DNA from: CAYGZA01 sp964354135 | GTDB taxonomy: Bacteria; Planctomycetota; Planctomycetia; Pirellulales; Thermoguttaceae | Assembly (NCBI GenBank): GCA_964354135.1 | Contig: CAYGZA010000189.1 | Location: forward strand, 1 to 12,981 | Direction: 5' to 3' | DNA length: 12,981 nt | Notes under the pieces: model-generated | The model's input: only the letters and a program-made list of their open reading frames with translations | What the model was told of the DNA's origin: nothing | Database searches by the model: none | Shown here: in pieces, positions 6,729 through 12,981 of the stretch | How the letters are laid out: each line of letters starts with the position of its first letter | Numbering within the stretch: position 1 is the stretch's first letter | Position numbers and translations under genes: made by a program

Positions 6729-8399
6729 ATGACTTCACTAGAGTGCGTGGATCAGCGGGAACTCCAGGTGGAGGCCATTCCCGGGCGGCCCGAGCCGCTG
6801 GAGGCACGGCTCGCGGAGCAGTGGATCTGGTTCTTCCTGGCGTTGGGAGTTGCCGCCCGGCTAATTCGCTATGCCCTGCGTTTTCCCTTGTGGGAAGACG
6901 AGGCATTCCTGTCGGCCAATTTCCTGGAGCACGGCTATGCGGACCTGACCGGCGGTCTGGACTACTACCAGGTCTGCCCGCTGGGGTTTCTCTGGGTCCA
7001 GTTGACGCTGGTGCGACTCCTGGGGTTCACCGAATACTCGCTGCGGCTGTTTCCTTTGCTTTGCGGTCTTGCCGGGCTACTGCTGTTTCGCCACCTTGCG
7101 GGGCGATTCTTGAAGGGGACCGCCTTGGTGCTGGCGGTGGCGATCTTCAGCGTGTCGTATCCGGGAATCCGCTATGCCGCGGAGGCCAAGCAGTATGGCG
7201 CCGACCTGCTCGTGTCGCTGGTGCTGCTCTGTTGCGCCGTGGAGTGGTGGCGGCGACCGGCGAGGACCGGATGGTTGTGGGGCCTGGCGGCGCTGGCCCC
7301 GGTCGCCGTCGGGCTTTCGTACCCGGCGGTGTTTATCGGCGGCGGGATCAGCCTGTTCGCGGCTTGTGTCCTTTGGCGGGAGAAGGGGCGCCGCGGCTGG
7401 ATGCCCTGGTTGGTATTCAATGTGGCCCTGGTCGGGAGCTTCGCCGCCCTCTATGCCCTTTCATCGCATCTCCAAAGCAAGAATGCGCTGGAACTCATGC
7501 AGCGGGCGTGGCAGGGGGGCTTCCCGCCGCTGACCCAGCCGTTGGCCCTGCTGAAGTGGCTCGTGGTGACCCACACCGGTGACCTGTTGGCCTATCCGGT
7601 GGGCGGGCGGAACGGCGCGAGCACGCTCACCTTCCTCTGCTGTGCCGCCGGCATGGTCTTCCTCGCGCGTCGTCGGCAGTGGGCGGTCTTGGCCATCTGG
7701 CTGCTCCCGCTGGTTCCCACGCTGATTGCCGCGGCCCTGAAGCGATACCCCTATGGCCAGATGGTGAAGTTCCAGTTCTACCTGGCCCCAGTCTTCTGCA
7801 TGTTGGCCGGTTTGGGGGCCGCGTGGCTGGTGCTCTGGCGGCGCGGCGGTCAGCCCGCGAGGCCGGCGGCACTCCGCACCGTCCTGGTAGTGCTGGCGGC
7901 GATCGGCCTGGGCTCGATCGCCCGCGACGTCTGCTTCCCCGTCAAGTCGGCCAGCGTGATGCGGATTCGGGACTTCGCCCGCTGGTTCTGGTTCACCGCC
8001 CAGTACGACGGCGAGGTCGCTTGCTTGAAGACCGATCTCGACAAGGTCTTCTCGCCGCACACGTACCAGTGGGGCCTTTCGGCGCTTTACCTGTGCAATC
8101 AGCGGATCTACTCGCCGCGGCACGCGCGGGGGGAAACCGTCCGCTGGGACCGCATCTCCGCGGATCACCCGCTGCGGTGTGTGGAGTATCACTCCACTTT
8201 CTATCCTTTCGTTGCGGCGGCCCAGGCTCGTTGGCTGGAATCGATGCAGGCGCGGTTCGAGCTTGTGGCCCGGGAGCAGTATCCTTTCACGCACGGCGGC
8301 GGCAAGGGCCGCCCGCCCGATGAGCTGGACTACCTGCAAGTCTACAAGTTCGTTCCGCGGGAGCCGGCGAGCCCGTTGCCTAAGGTAGGTGAGCGATGA
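6729..8399 (+). CDS. GT-C membrane glycosyltransferase, PMT/ArnT-like (GT39-type), copy 1
   Basis: This 556-residue integral membrane protein probably uses a polyprenyl-phosphate-linked sugar to glycosylate a protein or lipid on the outer face of the inner membrane. The first membrane segment (about 32-50) is followed by the conserved loop WEDEA (55-59), whose acidic pair matches the catalytic loop of PMT_2/ArnT enzymes. About ten further hydrophobic segments run to near residue 405. FRHLAGRFLKGTA and YPGIRYAAEAKQYGADLL are the expected inter-helix blocks. A soluble C-terminal domain of about 150 residues follows, with YLCNQRIYSPRHARGE (N457 onward). The ATG at 6729 has no clear Shine-Dalgarno, so translation may be coupled to the preceding gene. 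The stop overlaps the next start as ATGA. The next gene is a close paralogue. The donor sugar and acceptor cannot be read from the sequence. Confidence 0.85.
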   Translation: MTSLECVDQRELQVEAIPGRPEPLEARLAEQWIWFFLALGVAARLIRYALRFPLWEDEAFLSANFLEHGYADLTGGLDYYQVCPLGFLWVQLTLVRLLGFTEYSLRLFPLLCGLAGLLLFRHLAGRFLKGTALVLAVAIFSVSYPGIRYAAEAKQYGADLLVSLVLLCCAVEWWRRPARTGWLWGLAALAPVAVGLSYPAVFIGGGISLFAACVLWREKGRRGWMPWLVFNVALVGSFAALYALSSHLQSKNALELMQRAWQGGFPPLTQPLALLKWLVVTHTGDLLAYPVGGRNGASTLTFLCCAAGMVFLARRRQWAVLAIWLLPLVPTLIAAALKRYPYGQMVKFQFYLAPVFCMLAGLGAAWLVLWRRGGQPARPAALRTVLVVLAAIGLGSIARDVCFPVKSASVMRIRDFARWFWFTAQYDGEVACLKTDLDKVFSPHTYQWGLSALYLCNQRIYSPRHARGETVRWDRISADHPLRCVEYHSTFYPFVAAAQARWLESMQARFELVAREQYPFTHGGGKGRPPDELDYLQVYKFVPREPASPLPKVGER

Positions 8400-10051
8400 A
8401 CGAGGCGGGCGGCCACCCGGAGCATCCGACTGGTTCGTCGCCGCTGCCGTCGCCGGGGCTCCCGCTGGAGGTGTTCGGCGCCCGCCCCGACCCGCTCGAT
8501 CCGCGCGTGGCCGCGCGCTGGATGGCGATTCTCTTGGGCCTGGGTGCCCTTGCCCGGGTGATGCGATATGCCCTGCGGTTCCCGCTCTGGGGTGACGAGG
8601 CGGCGTTGGCGGCCAGCCTGCTGAATCGGGATTACCTGGACCTGTTGCGGCCGCTGGATGCCGGGCAAGTCTGCCCGCCGCTCTTCTTGTGGGTGCAACT
8701 GAGCTTCGTCAGGCTCTTGGGCTTCACGGAATACTCTCTGCGGCTGTTTCCGTTGTTGTGCGGGCTGGCGGCTTTGCTCCCCTTCCGCCATCTCGCGGGG
8801 CGGCTGCTTAAGGGAACGGCAGCGGTGGTTACGGTGGGCATTTTCGCCGCAGCTTACCCGGCGATCCGTTATTCCGCCGAGGCAAAACCGTACGGGACCG
8901 ACCTGCTCGTCTCGCTTGGACTGATGACCCTCTGTGTCGAGTGGCTGCACCAGCGGAAGCAGCTTTGGCTATGGCTGCTCGTGGCATTGACGCCGCTGGC
9001 CATCCTCTTGTCGTACCCGGCGGTCTTTGTGGCCGGCGGAGTGAGCGTTGCGGCGGCGTGGGTGCTCTGGCGGCAGGGTCTTCGCCGAGGCCGGGTTCCG
9101 TGGGTCGCCCTGAACCTGGTTCTGGCCGCCGCATTCGCCCTCCAATGGAAGTTGACGCAAGGGAGTGTGGCTCCAGCCGCACTCCAGAACATGCAGGACT
9201 ACTGGAAGGGGAGCTTCCCGCCGCTGGGGTCGCCGCTCCGGTTGCCGGGTTGGCTCCTTGCCGTCCATACCGGAGAGATGATGTCGTTCCCCGTGGGCGG
9301 CAAGAACGGGGCGAGCGTGACGACTTTCTTTCTCTGCCTCGCGGGAATCGTGCTGTTATGCCGCCGCAGGCAGACGGCACTTCTGGCCTTGTGTCTCGTC
9401 CCGCCGGCGCTGAATCTCGCGGCGGCAGCGCTGCACCGCTACCCTTACGGCGAAAGCGTCCGCCTGGCGATGCACCTCGGACCGGTCATTTGCCTCTTGG
9501 CGGGCTTGGGGGCGACCGGATGCCTGTCGTGGGCAGCGGTCCGGCGCCCCCGAGGTCGCGGCCCGGTGGTCGTCTTGCTGACGCTCTTGGCGCTCCTGCC
9601 TGCGGGCTCCGCCGTGCGGGACCTCCTCTGGCCGCAAAAGTCGACGAACGACCGCCGCGCCCGCGACTTTGCCCGCTGGTTCTGGGTGGCCCGGGCGTTC
9701 GACGGGGAGGTGGTCTGTGTGAAAACCGACCTCGGGCGGAACTTCCAGGGGCCGGGGGCCTTGGAGGGAGAGGAAGCGATCTATCTGTGCAACCAGCGGA
9801 TCTACTCCCCGAGGCACGCCCGGGGTGAACCACCGGCCTGGGACCGCCTTTCCGCAAGCCGGCCTCTCCGCTGCGTGCGATTCACCGTGACCGGCGGCCC
9901 CAGCGACGATGCGGCCTTCCAGCGCTGGCTGGCGGACATGGAGACCCGCTACCGGTTGGTAAGCCGCCAGCCGTATCCGTTCCCGGTGTTTCACGGGCGG
10001 CACGACCCCAAGGTCAACTACCTGGAAGTCTTCGAGTTCATTCCGAGATAA
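8396..10051 (+). CDS. GT-C membrane glycosyltransferase, PMT/ArnT-like (GT39-type), copy 2
   Basis: This 551-residue paralogue of the preceding gene is collinear with it from the first membrane helix to the C-terminus. Shared blocks include RYALRFPLW, LGFTEYSLRLFPLLCGLA, YPYG, RDFARWFW and the 16-residue YLCNQRIYSPRHARGE (N466 onward). The catalytic-loop motif is WGDEA (65-69); the Asp-Glu pair is kept but the preceding Glu of copy 1 is Gly. The N-terminal tail is about 10 residues longer, and the stretch before YLCNQ differs entirely (GRNFQGPGALEGEE against DKVFSPHTYQWGLS). The start ATG overlaps the stop of copy 1 by 4 bp, with AGGTGAGCG in front, so the genes are co-transcribed and probably translationally coupled. 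Divergence in the catalytic loop and C-terminal domain suggests a different donor or acceptor; that is inference. It converges on the ferritin gene 81 bp away, and no terminator is visible between them. Confidence 0.85.
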   Translation: MNEAGGHPEHPTGSSPLPSPGLPLEVFGARPDPLDPRVAARWMAILLGLGALARVMRYALRFPLWGDEAALAASLLNRDYLDLLRPLDAGQVCPPLFLWVQLSFVRLLGFTEYSLRLFPLLCGLAALLPFRHLAGRLLKGTAAVVTVGIFAAAYPAIRYSAEAKPYGTDLLVSLGLMTLCVEWLHQRKQLWLWLLVALTPLAILLSYPAVFVAGGVSVAAAWVLWRQGLRRGRVPWVALNLVLAAAFALQWKLTQGSVAPAALQNMQDYWKGSFPPLGSPLRLPGWLLAVHTGEMMSFPVGGKNGASVTTFFLCLAGIVLLCRRRQTALLALCLVPPALNLAAAALHRYPYGESVRLAMHLGPVICLLAGLGATGCLSWAAVRRPRGRGPVVVLLTLLALLPAGSAVRDLLWPQKSTNDRRARDFARWFWVARAFDGEVVCVKTDLGRNFQGPGALEGEEAIYLCNQRIYSPRHARGEPPAWDRLSASRPLRCVRFTVTGGPSDDAAFQRWLADMETRYRLVSRQPYPFPVFHGRHDPKVNYLEVFEFIPR

Positions 10052-10132
10052 TAGGGGCCCTTGCGGTCTGGCTCGGCCGGTGGCGGCTGTGCCACGAGGG
10101 ATGGGGGCGGCTCGGGCGGCTGGCGCCGGTTC

Positions 10133-10648
10133 CTACGCGGGCGCGGCGGGCGGTGGGGTGAATACCCGCGTGCCCAACTCCCGATCGATGATGAACAGCG
10201 CGGCCGGGGTGTTGTCGGCAAGCTTCAACTGCTGCACGACGACATCCGCGGCGGCCTCTTCTTCCACCTGCTCGTTGACGAACCACTGCAACAGGGTGTT
10301 GGTGGCGTGATCGCTCTCCGCCAGGGAGAGATCGACCAACTTGTTGATCCGGCCGGTGACGTGCTGCTCGTGGGCCAGAGCGGCCTCGAACACCGCCAGC
10401 GAAGAGTCCCATTTGGCGGGTGGGGCTGCAATCGCTGCCAGCGTCACCTCGCCTTTGCGATCCAAGACGTAGGTGAAGAACTTCATCACGTGGATCATCT
10501 CTTCCTGGCTTTGCACCCGGAACCAGTTAGCGAGGCCCTTGAGGTTGGCCGATTCGCAGTAGGCCGCCATCGACAGGTAGAGGTAAGACGAGTAGTACTC
10601 GGCGTTGATCTGCTCGTTCAACGCATCCTGCATTTTCTTCGTAAGCAT
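10133..10648 (-). CDS. ftnA: Bacterial non-haem ferritin
   Basis: Ferritin oxidises Fe(II) and stores it as ferric mineral inside a 24-subunit cytoplasmic shell. The 171-residue product aligns without gaps to E. coli FtnA through the ferroxidase region. Ligands fall at the same positions: E17, E49/E50, H53, E94, Q127 and E130, within NAEYYSS, QEEMIH, HEQHVT and NEQVEEE. There is no haem-binding Met pattern that would suggest bacterioferritin. The C-terminus ends in a short Pro/Ala tail (TPPPAAPA). The ATG at 10648 is chosen because GGAG (10656-10659, reverse strand) lies 7 nt upstream. An in-frame ATG at 10663 would add only MWSSP. A perfect ACACT-GGCT-AGTGT dyad (10660-10673) touches the ribosome binding site and could affect translation. 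It is convergent with the glycosyltransferase cassette and divergent from cheB. No Fur box was identified. Confidence 0.95.
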   Translation of the reverse strand: MLTKKMQDALNEQINAEYYSSYLYLSMAAYCESANLKGLANWFRVQSQEEMIHVMKFFTYVLDRKGEVTLAAIAAPPAKWDSSLAVFEAALAHEQHVTGRINKLVDLSLAESDHATNTLLQWFVNEQVEEEAAADVVVQQLKLADNTPAALFIIDRELGTRVFTPPPAAPA

Positions 10649-10733
10649 CGGGGAACTCCACACTGGCTAGTGTTGGGGGAAAGCACCTCTCGGACGCCGA
10701 CCGGGCAATCGAGCCCAAGTCTCCGCCCGCCGG

Positions 10734-10763
10734 CCTCCGATCTACAAACGGAGGAATTTTTTT
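10734..10763 (+). terminator. Intrinsic terminator oriented toward cheB
   Basis: CCTCCG (10734-10739), a 9-nt loop and CGGAGG (10749-10754) form a perfect 6-bp GC-rich stem, followed by AA and seven T (10757-10763). This is a rho-independent terminator on the plus strand. No plus-strand gene begins just upstream; the nearest ends at 10051, with ferritin lying in between on the opposite strand. It could end read-through from the glycosyltransferase cassette, end a small RNA, or attenuate cheB. Confidence 0.6.
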
Positions 10764-10915
10764 GGATTGCGACGAACTGATAATTCTCTCCAGTCTGGTG
10801 GAGCGGGCAAGCCCCCTTGTTGGAACCAACAGCCAGCAAAGGAGTTATGGCAGCAGCCTGGGATGGGAGCCGTTGGGCTCGCGGCCACGAGCCGACCTGT
10901 GATCCCCACCTCCGG

Positions 10916-10974
10916 TTTCCAGAAGCTAGTCTTAGCAAGGCTAACGCCGCAGGACAGGGAGCTTCGTCTGGAAA
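10916..10974 (+). promoter_or_regulatory. Long stem-loop in the cheB leader
   Basis: TTTCCAG (10916-10922) pairs with CTGGAAA (10968-10974), continued inward by AAGCT (10923-10927) with AGCTT (10960-10964) across a 3-nt bulge. Inside sits TTAGC-AAG-GCTAA (10932-10944). The 12 outer pairs plus the inner hairpin make a sizeable fold ending 35 nt before the cheB start. By eye it lacks the conserved GCAAAGCC core of the cyclic-di-GMP-I riboswitch. The function is unknown. Confidence 0.4.
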
Positions 10975-11009
10975 ACGCCACTACGCCACAAGAGGGGGGA
11001 AGGCTATCA

Positions 11010-12122
11010 ATGTCCGGCAACTGCATCCGTGTTCTGGTGGTGGACGATTCGGCGGTGATCCGCCAGGTAATCTGCGACTATCTCGAAGCGGCCAAGGGGA
11101 TCGAAATCGCGGGAACGGCGGCCGATGGCTCGCAGGCGGTCGAACTGCTCGATTCCCTCGTGCCGGACGTGGTCACCCTCGACATCCAGATGCCGGGAAT
11201 GGACGGCCTCGCGACGCTGGATGCCATTCTGGCTAAGCGGCCCGTGCCGGTCATCATGGTCAGCTCCTTGACCCGGTTGGGGGCCAACATCACGCTCGAC
11301 GCCCTGGAACGCGGGGCAATGGACTACGTGCCTAAACCGGACCACGGGGCCGAGATCGAGGGGACCCTGGGCGACGAGCTGGTGCGCAAAGTCCGCTCTG
11401 CGGCCGGGCTCGACGTGACTCGGATCCTGAGGATCCGTTCCCAGCGGAAGGAGCGCCGCGCAGAGCGGGGTCGGCAGCAGCCTCCGTCTCAAGCGATTTC
11501 CGATCTGGGCCCCAGCGAATTGGCCGACAAGTGCATCGCCCTAGGGATTTCCACGGGTGGGCCGCCGGCGCTGACCAGGTTGTTTGAGGCGCTGCGGCCG
11601 CCGATGCCGCCGATCGTGGTGGTCCAGCACATGCCGCCGCACTTCACCAAGCCCTTGGCCTGGCGGCTGGATTCCTTGTCGCAGCTCTCGGTCAAGGAAG
11701 CGGCCGCCGGAGACCTCTTGCGGCCGAATCACGCGTTCATCGCCCCGGGAGGTCAACACCTGGAACTCCGCCGCCACGGGAAATGGACCAAGGTGGTTCT
11801 CCGCGACGGGCCCGTAGTCAGCGGCCACAAACCCTCGGTCGACGTGATGATGCGCGACGCCGCTGCCATCTACGGACCACGGCTCCTCGGGGTCATCATG
11901 ACGGGGATGGGCCGCGACGGGGCCGATGGGTGCCGGGCCATCCGCAGCGCGGGCGGCTATGTCCTCGGGCAGGATGAGGCCACCTCCGACGTCTACGGCA
12001 TGAACAAGGTGGCCTACATCGAGGGGAGCGTCGACCGGCAGTTCGGGCTGGGTGAGGCGGCCGCGGTCTTGACGCGGGAAGTCCACCGCTTGTGGCATCC
12101 TATGGCGGTCCAAACGGCGTAA
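11010..12122 (+). CDS. cheB: Chemotaxis response regulator protein-glutamate methylesterase
   Basis: CheB removes methyl groups from (and deamidates) chemoreceptor glutamates when phosphorylated by CheA, giving sensory adaptation. The 370-residue product has the two standard domains. The receiver domain (about 6-125) has D12/D13, phospho-acceptor D58 in TLDIQMPGMDG, the switch residue in VSSLT and K117 in VPKP. After a charged linker comes the methylesterase domain (about 174-365). Its triad is S181 in GISTGG, H207 in VVQHMPPHF and D303 in MTGMGRDGADG; the 26- and 122-residue spacings equal those of the Salmonella enzyme (S164, H190, D286). ATG 11010 is preceded by GGGGGGAAGG ending 6 nt upstream. 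No cheA, cheR, cheW or receptor gene lies in the window, so it is either an orphan or separated from its cluster. A structured leader and a terminator precede it. Confidence 0.95.
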   Translation: MSGNCIRVLVVDDSAVIRQVICDYLEAAKGIEIAGTAADGSQAVELLDSLVPDVVTLDIQMPGMDGLATLDAILAKRPVPVIMVSSLTRLGANITLDALERGAMDYVPKPDHGAEIEGTLGDELVRKVRSAAGLDVTRILRIRSQRKERRAERGRQQPPSQAISDLGPSELADKCIALGISTGGPPALTRLFEALRPPMPPIVVVQHMPPHFTKPLAWRLDSLSQLSVKEAAAGDLLRPNHAFIAPGGQHLELRRHGKWTKVVLRDGPVVSGHKPSVDVMMRDAAAIYGPRLLGVIMTGMGRDGADGCRAIRSAGGYVLGQDEATSDVYGMNKVAYIEGSVDRQFGLGEAAAVLTREVHRLWHPMAVQTA

Positions 12123-12169
12123 CACCCGGGATAGCCGAAAGCCAATCCGCCAAACGCGCAAACGGCACC

Positions 12170-12190
12170 TTCTCAGAGAGCCTCTGAGAA
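12170..12190 (+). terminator. Perfect 9-bp hairpin after cheB, no T-tract
   Basis: TTCTCAGAG (12170-12178), loop AGC, CTCTGAGAA (12182-12190) is a perfect 9-bp inverted repeat starting 47 nt after the cheB stop. The following bases are TCCAGCAAGAG, so it lacks the T-run of a classical intrinsic terminator on either strand. It may be an RNA 3'-end stabiliser, a rho-assisted terminator or a protein-binding palindrome. The rest of the 236-bp cheB-kinase spacer shows no other clear element. Confidence 0.45.
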
Positions 12191-12358
12191 TCCAGCAAGA
12201 GGTGACTGCCGGCAACTGCCCACTCCTCCGGGGGTCCGGATAGCCTCGCCGCGGCGTTTGTGATAGACTGAGGATTGTGGTGCGAGTTCTTTTCGCAAGC
12301 GGGGCATGGCACCATTGGGAAGCGGCTTATCCTGTCGGTTCGGGCGTCCTCGTCGATC

Positions 12359-12981
12359 ATGGTCAAGCCGAAGGTCGAGACCTTCTTGGATCTGGTTCGG
12401 CGAAGCGGGCTGGTCCACCGGGATCAACTCAGCCGGATGCTTGCGCAGTTGAAGGTGGAGGCAGGGGAGGGTGCCGCTGGAGACAGCGAGTTCGTCGGCA
12501 GGAAGCTCGTGGAAGCGGGGCTTCTGACCCCCTGGCAGCGCAACAACCTCCTCGAGGGCCGCTACAAGGGGTTCTTCATCAAGAAATACAAGCTGCTGGA
12601 CCACGTGGGGACCGGCGGCATGAGCCGCGTGTACCTCGCCGAACACCTCCTGATGCAACGACGCGTGGCGATCAAGGTCCTGCCCAAGGATCGCGTCAAG
12701 GACTCGTCGTATCTGGCCCGGTTCCACCGCGAGGCCCGCGCCGCCGCCGCCCTGGATCACCGCAACATCGTCCGGGCATACGACACGGACAATGAAAGCG
12801 ACGTCCACTACCTGGTGATGGAGTACGTCGAAGGCTGCGATCTTCAGACGATGGTGCGAAAAGAGGGGCCGCTCGACTACGCCCGGGCGGCCGATTACAT
12901 CCGGCAAGCGGCCGAAGGACTGCACCACGCTCATCAGGCAGGGTTGATCCATCGCGACGTCAAACCCGCCAACCTCCTGGT
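12359..12981 (+). CDS. Hanks-type Ser/Thr protein kinase, 5' part only
   Basis: The first 207 residues of a eukaryotic-like kinase are present; the window ends just after the catalytic loop. Residues 1-75 form an N-terminal segment (ETFLDLVRRSGLV, then LVEAGLLTPWQRNNLLEG and KGFFIKKYKLLDH) of a type I associate with planctomycete kinases. The kinase domain follows with P-loop VGTGGMSRVY (from 83, GxGG), invariant Lys K106 in VAIKVL, the hinge LVMEYVEG and catalytic HRDVKPANLL (H198, D200, N205). The key ATP-binding and catalytic residues visible are intact, so it should be active. The activation loop and any sensor domain lie to the right of the window. The ATG at 12359 fits the family N-terminus but has no obvious Shine-Dalgarno. 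The frame is open back to a stop at 12269, with a TTG at 12275 as an alternative. The substrate is unknown. Confidence 0.93.
   Translation, partial: MVKPKVETFLDLVRRSGLVHRDQLSRMLAQLKVEAGEGAAGDSEFVGRKLVEAGLLTPWQRNNLLEGRYKGFFIKKYKLLDHVGTGGMSRVYLAEHLLMQRRVAIKVLPKDRVKDSSYLARFHREARAAAALDHRNIVRAYDTDNESDVHYLVMEYVEGCDLQTMVRKEGPLDYARAADYIRQAAEGLHHAHQAGLIHRDVKPANLL

Larger units (their letters stand above)
10649..11009. other. Divergent spacer between ferritin and cheB
   Basis: This 361-bp region has no convincing gene. An open frame from 10767 into cheB has no conserved residues before cheB proper. It holds a series of dyads on the plus strand: ACACT-GGCT-AGTGT (10660-10673), GGGC/GCCC (10703-10706 and 10713-10716), the terminator at 10734-10763, TGTTG-GAAC-CAACA (10818-10831) and the long stem at 10916-10974. 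GATAAT (10779-10784) resembles a -10 box, but no matching -35 box lies 16-18 nt upstream. I saw no recognisable riboswitch consensus by eye. Confidence 0.5.

Noticed and set aside
7461..8339. 292-residue minus-strand frame
   Set aside because: It is an antisense shadow of GT-C copy 1 with no recognisable motif.
10916..10974. Cyclic-di-GMP or cobalamin riboswitch in front of cheB
   Set aside because: The conserved core strings of those classes were not found by eye, so only an unclassified structured leader is reported.
10767..11009. 81-residue N-terminal extension of CheB
   Set aside because: CheB receiver domains start almost at the N-terminus, and ATG 11010 has a strong, well-spaced ribosome binding site.
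12100..12366. 88-residue minus-strand open frame spanning the cheB-kinase spacer (MTMIDEDARTD...)
   Set aside because: It overlaps both flanking genes, has no ribosome binding site, no recognised domain and an ordinary shadow-like composition. The CPAC...HH residues alone do not make a case for a zinc protein.
1..12981. CRISPR array, tRNA, rRNA, insertion sequence, attachment site or defence island
   Set aside because: No spaced direct repeats, cloverleaf, transposase, integrase or terminal repeats were seen. The only tandem repeats are the short arrays at 4871-4995.

Overview
The window reads as chromosomal DNA from a planctomycete, most likely of the Pirellulales type. It is GC-rich. The last gene is a Ser/Thr kinase whose juxta-kinase leader (LTPWQ..NLL.G..KGFFI.KYKLL) resembles a kinase family that is very abundant in planctomycetes. 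The assignment rests on recognised protein style, not on a database search. The genes look like ordinary chromosomal DNA. I see no transposase, integrase, phage gene, CRISPR array, tRNA or rRNA.

Layout. (1) Positions 1-4403 are on the minus strand and read comEC, then rpsO, then pnp. rpsO-pnp is the classic ribosomal protein S15 / polynucleotide phosphorylase pair, and pnp runs off the left edge. rpsO has a candidate promoter just after comEC and a leader with two consecutive hairpins next to the Shine-Dalgarno, the arrangement expected for S15 autoregulation. ComEC is a full-length DNA-uptake channel with an apparently intact metallo-beta-lactamase domain. (2) A small cupin gene (4546-4887) diverges from comEC. 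Its last codons and stop lie inside a degenerate 7-nt tandem repeat (4871-4940), which is followed by an opposing pyrimidine-rich 8-nt repeat.

(3) Positions 5113-10051 on the plus strand hold a three-gene envelope glycosylation cassette. It starts with a fused family 2 glycosyltransferase / SAM methyltransferase, followed by two tandemly duplicated multi-pass GT-C transferases related to PMT/ArnT (GT39-like) that overlap by ATGA. The simplest model is that the first protein loads a sugar onto a polyprenyl phosphate and the two GT-C enzymes pass lipid-linked sugars to acceptors on the outer face of the membrane. (4) A bacterial ferritin (10133-10648, minus) faces the cassette. A 361-bp spacer containing a plus-strand intrinsic terminator and a structured leader precedes a complete cheB (11010-12122, plus). 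(5) After a strong hairpin, the 5' part of the Ser/Thr kinase (12359-end) closes the window.

The least explained signals are the heptanucleotide repeat that runs into the cupin gene, the terminator and folded leader between ferritin and cheB, the rpsO leader, and the duplicated GT-C pair. I found no clear evidence of a wholly new defence or mobile system.
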